Source: Spirochaetales bacterium
Lineage (GTDB): Bacteria > Spirochaetota > Spirochaetia > DSM-16054 > Sediminispirochaetaceae
Length of the DNA stretch: 6,483 nt
NCBI GenBank assembly: GCA_021767325.1
Contig: JAASTM010000143.1
Span: forward strand, 1-6,483
Reading direction: 5' to 3'
The notes below the pieces were generated by a model, which saw only the letters and a list, made by a program, of their open reading frames with translations, searched no databases and was not told where the DNA came from. Positions 1 through 5,040 of this stretch are shown here, one piece after another (positions within the stretch are counted from its first letter, which is position 1; every line of letters starts with the position of its first letter). Made by a program: the position numbers and the translations under genes.

Positions 1-204
1 CTGGCCCAAATGGCCTTGGCCTGGAATCTCCGGCATCCGCAGGTAACCTCGGTGCTGGTGGGTGCCAGCAGTGTGCGCCAGATCCAGCAGAATGTAGCGG
101 CCCTCGAGAACCTGGAGTTCTCCGATGCGGAGCTGCAACAAATCGATGCCCATGCAAAAGAGGGCGGCATCAACATCTGGGCCCAGTCCAGCAATGCCGG
201 ATAG
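1..204 (+). CDS. Aldo/keto reductase, YghZ/Gpr-like, C-terminal end (5' end outside window)
   Basis: This is the last 67 codons of an NADPH-dependent aldo/keto reductase; frame 1 is open from the first base to a TAG at 202-204. The visible part carries the family's C-terminal signature. LAQMALAWNLRHPQVTSVLVGASS is the last beta strand and the cofactor loop. SVRQIQQNVAALENLEFS and DAELQQID follow, where the SxxQIxxNV segment normally grips the adenosine 2'-phosphate of NADPH. The ending GGINIWAQSS resembles the tail of E. coli YghZ (L-glyceraldehyde 3-phosphate reductase, detoxifying aldehydes such as methylglyoxal) and of potassium-channel beta-subunit-like reductases. The subfamily call is from memory of these tails. 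The catalytic Asp-Tyr-Lys-His tetrad lies outside the window, so activity cannot be judged. No convincing terminator follows, so some read-through into the next gene is possible. Confidence 0.85.
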   Translation: MAQMALAWNLRHPQVTSVLVGASSVRQIQQNVAALENLEFSDAELQQIDAHAKEGGINIWAQSSNAG

Positions 205-226
205 GGACGGCACGCCGGATTTGAGT

Positions 227-255
227 TTGACTAAAGTAGGGCCGCATGATAGACT
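227..255 (+). promoter_or_regulatory. Predicted sigma70-type promoter for the PPC-domain gene
   Basis: A -35 box TTGACT (227-232) is separated by exactly 17 bp from a -10 box TAGACT (250-255). A TG at 247-248 forms an extended -10 element. Transcription would begin near 262, leaving a leader of about 43 nt that contains the AAGGAG ribosome site at 293-298. An overlapping alternative is TCTACA (255-260), 17 bp, CATAAT (278-283). Its -10 is better but its -35 is weaker, and it would leave a leader of only about 15 nt. The boxes were found by eye. Confidence 0.5.
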
Positions 256-304
256 CTACAACTGAAACAATATTTCACATAATGGAACAGTTAAGGAGAT
301 AAGA

Positions 305-844
305 ATGGCAGAGAATCCATGGGAACTTCCGGCCAAAGCGCCGACCGACTACTTTGATGTGAAGGCCGGCCGCGGCAGGGAATTTTTGGTTCGTTTACCC
401 GACGGAGCCGATCCAGTCAAGGCGATTGCAAAGTTCGCCGAAGACAGGAAGATCAGGTTCGGTAAGGTTCATGCGGCCTGGATGGGCGCGTTTCGCCCGG
501 CCAGGTACCTGGTCTGGACACCGGATACCGCTAACCCGGATAACTGGCATCACGAGTCGCCGGCGGTGGTCGAAAACTTGTCGATGCTCCTCTCTTGTGC
601 GGGAATGATCGGAGTGAAGCAGAACGTAAAGGGAGATGAAGAGTCATTTGTAGCCCTGCACTTCGTCTCCGGGGGCGCATGGGATACTTCGACTTTCGGC
701 GGGCATCTGTTCGAAGGCACCAAGATTGCCGGCGTTATGGCCTTCTATGTGACCGAAATCACCGACATCGATGTAATTCCACCATCAAAAATCGAGGGAA
801 TGAACGAGGAATACTTCCCGGAAAACTGGTATCAAGAGATATAG
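305..844 (+). CDS. Stand-alone PPC/DUF296 domain protein (PD1-like)
   Basis: This 179-residue soluble protein is covered almost entirely by a PPC (plant and prokaryote conserved, DUF296) domain at about residues 22-152. It has no signal peptide or membrane segment. Family landmarks are FLVRLPDGADPVKAIAKFAED (about 27-47), the GKVHAAWMGAF strand-turn (53-63), ENLSMLLSCAG (90-100) and the hallmark GGHLFEGTKIAGVMAFYVTEI (132-152). Bacterial PPC proteins usually form trimers. In plants the domain accompanies AT-hook DNA-binding motifs, but no AT-hook is visible here, and the function of single-domain bacterial members is largely unknown. Many relatives have an H-x-H pair before the GGHL histidine; here the equivalent stretch reads ALHF (117-120), so one histidine is replaced by Ala while His119 and His134 remain. 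The start is firm: AAGGAG at 293-298 lies 6 nt before the ATG. It is probably a single-gene transcript ended by the hairpin just downstream. Confidence 0.85.
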   Translation: MAENPWELPAKAPTDYFDVKAGRGREFLVRLPDGADPVKAIAKFAEDRKIRFGKVHAAWMGAFRPARYLVWTPDTANPDNWHHESPAVVENLSMLLSCAGMIGVKQNVKGDEESFVALHFVSGGAWDTSTFGGHLFEGTKIAGVMAFYVTEITDIDVIPPSKIEGMNEEYFPENWYQEI

Positions 845-861
845 GTCTCGTCTGGAAACAT

Positions 862-906
862 AAAAGCGGGCTGAACTCTCGAGTTCACGCCCGCTGTTTT
901 TTATTT
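862..906. terminator. Bidirectional intrinsic terminator between convergent genes
   Basis: AGCGGGC (865-871) pairs with GCCCGCT (889-895), and TGAACTC (872-878) pairs with GAGTTCA (881-887). One base (888) is bulged and the tip is very small. On the + strand the stem is followed by G and then six T (897-902) and ATTTT. On the minus strand it is followed by TTTT (complement of 862-865). It can therefore stop the PPC gene (stop 842-844) and the aminotransferase gene (stop 901-903). The + strand T-run overlaps the aminotransferase stop codon. Confidence 0.85.
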
Positions 907-2001
907 TGAGTACTTGCTGATCACCTCGGCCAGACGCTTGATCCCTTCCTCGGTTTCGGCGGGGTCCATCTGACAGAAGGGAAGCCGCAGGAATTGATCG
1001 CCCTGGTTGTCCACGAAAAATCCGCTTCCATTCGACAGAATGATTCCGTGCTCCTTGGCATGTGCCTGCACAGCTTTACCGTCTACACTCTCAGGCAGAA
1101 AAACCGAAAGAAAGAACCCGCCCTGCGGCCTGGTCCATTCGGCCTTTCCCTTTAGATGAGTATCGAGGGCCGTGAGTATTCCGTCGAGCCGCGGACGATA
1201 GAGCTCTTTCAGCTTCTCGATATTTGGCCACAGGAGCCCACGGGTGCAGAACTCGTATACGATTCCCTCGGTCACCAGAGAAGGATGGATATAGGTATCT
1301 TCGCTCCATTTATGCAACCGGGGCATCACACCCTCGGGGCCGATGAGAAAGCCGACCCTGATGCCGGGACTCATGGTTTTGCTGAAAGAGTTAATATAAA
1401 ACACCTGATCCGGGATCATCGCTTTGTAGCTGGCAATATCATCTCCGTAGTAGCGGAGCGATTTGTAGGGGGCATCTTCAATAATGTAGAAACCGTACTC
1501 CTTGGCAAGCTGGGCAATCACCTGGCGTTTTTCCAAGGAGGTCGTTACTCCGGTAGGATTTTGAAAATCGGGGACGGTGTAGAACAGCTTAGGACGGTGT
1601 TTTTCCACCTGGGCACGAAACTCCTCGATATTCACCCCATCCATCTCCAGCGGTATCCCCACAACATTCGCACCGCTGCGCTTCATGGCGGTAACCGCGC
1701 GGTCGTAACTGGGAATTTCCAGGAACACAGTGTCTCCCGCTTCCAGCATTACCTCCGTGATAAAGGTAAAGAACTCCATCGAGCTGTTTCCCAACAGCAC
1801 CTGCTCATATTTCGCATTGAAATTATCAGCAATCCACTGGCGCAGAGGAGCATAGCCGGAGTAGTGCCCGTACTGAAACAGTACCTTGCCCTCTTTTCTA
1901 AAAATCTCTTGCGCACAATCCGTAAGGCTTTCTATCGGAAGCGCTTCCACAGCCGGATTGCCGCGCGTAAACATTATCGCGTCACCTGTTGCTTCATGCA
2001 T
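901..2001 (-). CDS. PLP-dependent aminotransferase, class I/II (2-aminoadipate/MocR-like branch)
   Basis: This 366-residue fold-type I aminotransferase moves an amino group between an amino acid and a 2-oxo acid in the cytoplasm. Visible landmarks are YGHYSGYAPLR (44-54), GNSSMEFF (71-78, cofactor phosphate loop region), PDFQNPTGV (144-152, with Asn148), EDAPY (175-179, with Asp176 facing the pyridine nitrogen), SFSKTMSPGIRVG (205-217, Schiff-base Lys208 and phosphate-binding Arg215) and FLRLPF (337-342, with substrate carboxylate-binding Arg339). The PDFQNPTG and SFSKTMSPGIR wording is typical of the 2-aminoadipate/aromatic aminotransferases and the catalytic half of MocR regulators. No HTH domain is attached here. 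The N-terminus is about 30-40 residues shorter than in many relatives, but an in-frame stop lies only five codons upstream, so the ATG at 2001 is forced. AAAGGGTG (2014-2007) is its ribosome site. The substrate cannot be read from sequence. Confidence 0.88.
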   Translation of the reverse strand: MHEATGDAIMFTRGNPAVEALPIESLTDCAQEIFRKEGKVLFQYGHYSGYAPLRQWIADNFNAKYEQVLLGNSSMEFFTFITEVMLEAGDTVFLEIPSYDRAVTAMKRSGANVVGIPLEMDGVNIEEFRAQVEKHRPKLFYTVPDFQNPTGVTTSLEKRQVIAQLAKEYGFYIIEDAPYKSLRYYGDDIASYKAMIPDQVFYINSFSKTMSPGIRVGFLIGPEGVMPRLHKWSEDTYIHPSLVTEGIVYEFCTRGLLWPNIEKLKELYRPRLDGILTALDTHLKGKAEWTRPQGGFFLSVFLPESVDGKAVQAHAKEHGIILSNGSGFFVDNQGDQFLRLPFCQMDPAETEEGIKRLAEVISKYSK

Positions 2002-2037
2002 AGCATCACCCTTTCATTGTATAAAATCCATTGATGA

Positions 2038-2050
2038 CTTTATCATAAAG
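2038..2050. promoter_or_regulatory. 13-bp perfect palindrome over the -10 box, possible operator
   Basis: CTTTAT C ATAAAG is a perfect inverted repeat with a one-base centre that completely covers the predicted -10 box. One half-site motif, TTTATCA (2039-2045), recurs in the same orientation at 2063-2069, overlapping the -35 box, 24 bp away. This placement would suit a repressor that blocks RNA polymerase. AT-rich promoters often contain chance palindromes, and no regulator gene is visible in the window, so the operator role is an inference. Confidence 0.3.
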
Positions 2051-2070
2051 GGTAATTACAAATTTATCAA
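2042..2070 (-). promoter_or_regulatory. Strong predicted sigma70-type promoter of the aminotransferase gene
   Basis: Read on the minus strand, TTGATA (2070-2065) is the -35 box and TATGAT (2047-2042) the -10 box, with exactly 17 bp between them. Each differs from consensus at one position. Transcription would start around 2035, giving a leader of about 33 nt that carries the AAAGGGTG ribosome site. The promoter sits in the 102-bp gap after the permease gene, so the aminotransferase can be expressed independently of the transporter unit upstream. Confidence 0.65.
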
Positions 2071-2086
2071 GTTGTTTTGCATTGTG

Positions 2087-2143
2087 AAAAAGCGTTCCAT
2101 TTTTTAGAACAACCCCAGGAGAGCTGTGGTAAACCATGGAACG
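2087..2143 (-). terminator. Possible terminator hairpin spanning the permease stop codon
   Basis: On the minus strand CGTTCCAT (2143-2136), inside the last codons of the permease, is the exact inverted repeat of ATGGAACG (2100-2093) just after its stop. Inside this stem, GG faces AA, and TTTA can then pair with TAAA, leaving a loop of about 23 nt. The stem is followed by C and five T (2091-2087). The large loop and the modest GC of the stem make it weaker than the hairpin at 865-895, so leakage into the aminotransferase gene is possible. Confidence 0.4.
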
Positions 2144-4008
2144 TAGGTGATTACCAACAGAGCAATCAGCTGCAGAACGAAGAAGGGGATAACATTCGTG
2201 TAAATCTGATTGAGCGGTTTTTCGAAGCGATAGGAGGACAGGAACAGGTTCAAGCCTACCGGGGGAGTCATGAAACCGAGCTCGAGGTTCGCCAGGAAAA
2301 TGATGCCCAAATGAACCGGATGTACCCCGAAAATCTCGCCCATGGGAATCACCAGCGGCGCCACTACCATGATTGCCGAAAAGATATCCATGAAGCAGCC
2401 AGTGATAATCAAGGCAAGATTGAGAAGAATCAGAAACAGCAACTTGGATTGAATATTGTTCTGTATCCAGTCGGTAAGCACATTCGGAACCTGCGCATCG
2501 ATAATATAATAGGAGAGGCCCCGGCTCATCGCTAAGATAATCAGCACACCGCCGATAATGGGAATGGCTTTGAGCGCTACTCCGGGCAGATCACGGAAGC
2601 GGATATCCCGATGTATCAGGGTTTCGATCAGCGCAATATAGATGACCGCCAGAGAGGCTGTTTCCAGCAGGGTGGTAATACCGGCAAAGTAAAAGAAAAT
2701 AATCAGCACCGGCAGAATCAGCTCCCAAACGCCTTCGCGGAGCCCCTGCTTTACCTCCCTCCAGTTGAAGGGACTGGTAGGAACCTTGTTGCGGTAGGCG
2801 ACCACAATACCGATCAGCATCATGGTTACCATCACTATTATCCCGGGAATGAAGCCTCCCACGAACATATCTATCACACTGATCCTCGCCACCACTGCAT
2901 ACAGGATTATGGTCAGGCTCGGCGGAAAGAGAAAGCCGACACTGCCGGAGGCTGTGAGGAAGCCGGTGGTGAACTTTTCGGTGAACGGCCCATCCTTATA
3001 CAGCACCACATACAGGATGCCGCCCAATGCCAGGATAGTTACGCCCGAGGCACCGGTAAATGTGGTAAAGAAAGTCGATACCAGCACAGCCGCAATGATC
3101 TGCCCGCCGGGAATCCAGGCGAACAGGCCGTGAAAGAGCCGCACCAAACGTTCACCGGCCTTACTCTCGGAAAGAATAAACCCGGCCAGCGTAAAGAGGG
3201 GGATAACCGGAATGGTCTCGCTGATCAGCATGGTATAGGCCTCATTCGGCACCGATTCCAGCGCCCCGCCGGTCCTGGCAAACAGCAAGTAGGCCACCCC
3301 GCCCAGCACCACAAACAGCTGATTCCCCAACCCCGCCGAAACCACCAGCACGATGATCAGCACCAGCGAAACCGGTGTAATAAACAGGTACCATTGATTC
3401 AGAAGTGTGTCGAAATAGAGCGGCAGGCCCGGAAAAAAGAAAAACAGCAGGTTATAGATACTGGAAAAGGCCACCACACTCCCGGTTATGAATCCCAGGC
3501 CGCCAATAAGCTTCGGGACAGTCCTTTTGGAGGTAAACAGTAGGATACGGACGGCGATGCCGGCAAAGCCGAGGGGCATAACCAGGATAAACCAGCGGAT
3601 CGGAATGATTCCCACTCGCGCACTCCCGTCAAAGGCCAGCAGCACAAAGGAGAGCGAGCTCCAGATAAATGCGGTGAGAATAGCGATCGCCAGATGAGAG
3701 TTGATAACGTGAACCGGGGCCTTCCAGTTCACCGGCAGGTGCTCATTGCCGGCCACAATGGACAGATGCCGGTGTTCCCGTGCGGTGAGCGCTCCGCCCA
3801 GAAAGGTGAGCAGGAATACGAGATGATACACATAACCGGAGGAATCCGGTATGCCGGTGCGAAAGAAAGTGCGCAGCACTACCTCGGTGGCCGGGATCAG
3901 CGCCAGCAGAAACAGAGCTATGTAGTTGATACCATTTTCTACTTTCAATAGTAACGAATGTATTCTCACTCTTGCTGCGGGCGTTGTCTCAGTCAAGGGC
4001 TGCTCCAC
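2104..4008 (-). CDS. dctM: TRAP transporter permease, fused DctQ-DctM subunits
   Basis: This 634-residue inner-membrane protein is the permease of a tripartite ATP-independent periplasmic transporter, driven by an ion gradient (usually Na+). Residues about 20-160 form the small DctQ part with four membrane helices (near 26-46, 58-74, 105-125, 138-158); the TAREHRHLSI stretch (75-84) matches the DctQ A.R.x.H motif. A further hydrophobic helix (about 171-193) links to the large DctM part (about 205-634). DctM landmarks are IPVIPLFTLAGFILSESKAGERL (266-288), the FTGASGVT turn (317-324), GFLFPPSLTIILYAV (358-372) and HLGIIFLANLELGFMTPPVGLN (566-587). The family's two Pro-rich re-entrant loops are both present. 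The start is GTG at 4008; the upstream stop is 3 nt away and no good Shine-Dalgarno site is seen, so translation probably depends on ribosomes ending the binding-protein gene. Length suits known fused DctQM proteins. Confidence 0.92.
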   Translation of the reverse strand: MEQPLTETTPAARVRIHSLLLKVENGINYIALFLLALIPATEVVLRTFFRTGIPDSSGYVYHLVFLLTFLGGALTAREHRHLSIVAGNEHLPVNWKAPVHVINSHLAIAILTAFIWSSLSFVLLAFDGSARVGIIPIRWFILVMPLGFAGIAVRILLFTSKRTVPKLIGGLGFITGSVVAFSSIYNLLFFFFPGLPLYFDTLLNQWYLFITPVSLVLIIVLVVSAGLGNQLFVVLGGVAYLLFARTGGALESVPNEAYTMLISETIPVIPLFTLAGFILSESKAGERLVRLFHGLFAWIPGGQIIAAVLVSTFFTTFTGASGVTILALGGILYVVLYKDGPFTEKFTTGFLTASGSVGFLFPPSLTIILYAVVARISVIDMFVGGFIPGIIVMVTMMLIGIVVAYRNKVPTSPFNWREVKQGLREGVWELILPVLIIFFYFAGITTLLETASLAVIYIALIETLIHRDIRFRDLPGVALKAIPIIGGVLIILAMSRGLSYYIIDAQVPNVLTDWIQNNIQSKLLFLILLNLALIITGCFMDIFSAIMVVAPLVIPMGEIFGVHPVHLGIIFLANLELGFMTPPVGLNLFLSSYRFEKPLNQIYTNVIPFFVLQLIALLVITYVPWFTTALLGLF

Positions 4009-4011
4009 TTG

Positions 4012-5013
4012 TTATTCATTTTGCGAACGGTATTCGCGGATAATCTGTTCGAGACGCCGCATAAAATCTTCTGAATAGAGAGAGTCCCCGGACTGCCGGC
4101 GTCCTCTCTCGAACAGCTCTTTCCACTCCTCCTCGGCTTCGGGAGGAACATGATTCACTTTTAGCCCGTAAGACTTCATCTGCTCGACTACATCGGCTTC
4201 GAGCTCCCCGATCTGCGTATCCAGGCGGGTGCCGACCCGCTTCACAGCCTCGAGTAGTTCGGGCCGTATATCCTCAGGAATACGCTGCCATACCCGGTCC
4301 GAAATCAGGATTCCGCCCAAAAACGGAGCGACCTTCATATCAGCCATATTATCGGCCACGCCGAACCACTGCATTGCGGCCACCGCCAGCGGGGTCGCAT
4401 ACACCGCTTCAACCATTCCACTGGCCAAAGCCGGTAACACTTCCCCTGCGGATACATTGACCGGGTGAAAGCCAAGATCCTTGAGGGCATTCATAAGATT
4501 CCCGCCCTCTGTGCCGGTAGAGGCAATTTTCATTTGCCGAAGATCAGACGGATAGATGACAGGATCCTTAGAGTAAAAGTAGACCCACCCGGCCTTTGCC
4601 CAGGTCAGCAGCTTAAAGCCGCTCTTCTCGATTTGCTCGGCCATAACCGGTCCGATCTGATTGAGAACATAGCTGAACTCATCTTCGCTTTGAATGAGAA
4701 AGGGAACACTCAGGGCCAAGACGTTCGGATACAGGACCTGCAGACCGAAACCGGTAACAATACCGGCCTGCAGCTGGTTGAAACGCATCTTTCGTATCAA
4801 GTCGGCTTCATCCTTGAAACCGGCAAAATAGATCTTTACCTCGATCTGTCCATCCGAAATCTCGTTCCATTCGTTGGCCAGTTCCTTCAGAGAGTCTGCC
4901 CATATACTGTTATCGGGAGCGGCACTGCCCAGTTTGATGACTATCGGACGGGCAGCCACACTGACCGCACACACGAGGATTAAAACCAGCACCGCTATTC
5001 TCTTTTTATGCAT
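4012..5013 (-). CDS. dctP: TRAP transporter periplasmic solute-binding protein (DctP family, arginine-less type)
   Basis: This 333-residue exported protein captures the substrate and hands it to the permease encoded 3 nt downstream. Residues 1-21 are a Sec signal peptide: HKKR, then a hydrophobic core 6-19, with cleavage likely after Ala20 or Ala21. Cys15 follows a valine, so a lipoprotein anchor is unlikely. The mature part starts IVIKLGSAAPDNSIW (24-38) and carries the DctP core: DLRQMKIAST (157-166), NALKDLGFHPVNVSAGEVLPALASGMVEAVY (175-205) and WFGVADNMADMKVAPFLGGILISDRVW (216-242). In classical DctP proteins the KIRV motif supplies an arginine that binds the ligand carboxylate. Here the motif reads MKIAS, with Ala164 in its place. 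The wording resembles the spirochaetal TRAP proteins I recall (Treponema TatP type), whose ligand is thought not to be a simple organic acid. GAGAAGAGG (5027-5019) lies 5 nt before the ATG. Confidence 0.9.
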   Translation of the reverse strand: MHKKRIAVLVLILVCAVSVAARPIVIKLGSAAPDNSIWADSLKELANEWNEISDGQIEVKIYFAGFKDEADLIRKMRFNQLQAGIVTGFGLQVLYPNVLALSVPFLIQSEDEFSYVLNQIGPVMAEQIEKSGFKLLTWAKAGWVYFYSKDPVIYPSDLRQMKIASTGTEGGNLMNALKDLGFHPVNVSAGEVLPALASGMVEAVYATPLAVAAMQWFGVADNMADMKVAPFLGGILISDRVWQRIPEDIRPELLEAVKRVGTRLDTQIGELEADVVEQMKSYGLKVNHVPPEAEEEWKELFERGRRQSGDSLYSEDFMRRLEQIIREYRSQNE

Positions 5014-5040
5014 ACACGCCTCTTCTCATTATTTGTTGAT

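Noticed and set aside
195..212. Small inverted repeat TGCCG / CGGCA around the aldo/keto reductase stop
   Set aside because: A 5-bp stem with an 8-nt loop and no following T-run is too weak to call a terminator.
1156..2034. Long + strand open frame (292 codons) opposite the aminotransferase gene
   Set aside because: The opposite strand has every aminotransferase motif in order, a promoter and a ribosome site. The antisense translation has no recognisable domain and no ribosome site, so it is a codon-bias shadow.
2611..3543. Long + strand open frame (310 codons), rich in Gln, His and Asn, opposite the permease gene
   Set aside because: Its composition is what results from reading the complement of membrane-helix codons. 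The DctQM protein on the other strand is intact across the whole stretch.
4969..4971. Cys15 of the solute-binding protein as a lipoprotein anchor
   Set aside because: The preceding residues I-L-V do not fit a lipobox, which needs a small residue at -1, and a good Ala-type signal peptidase I site follows at residues 18-21.
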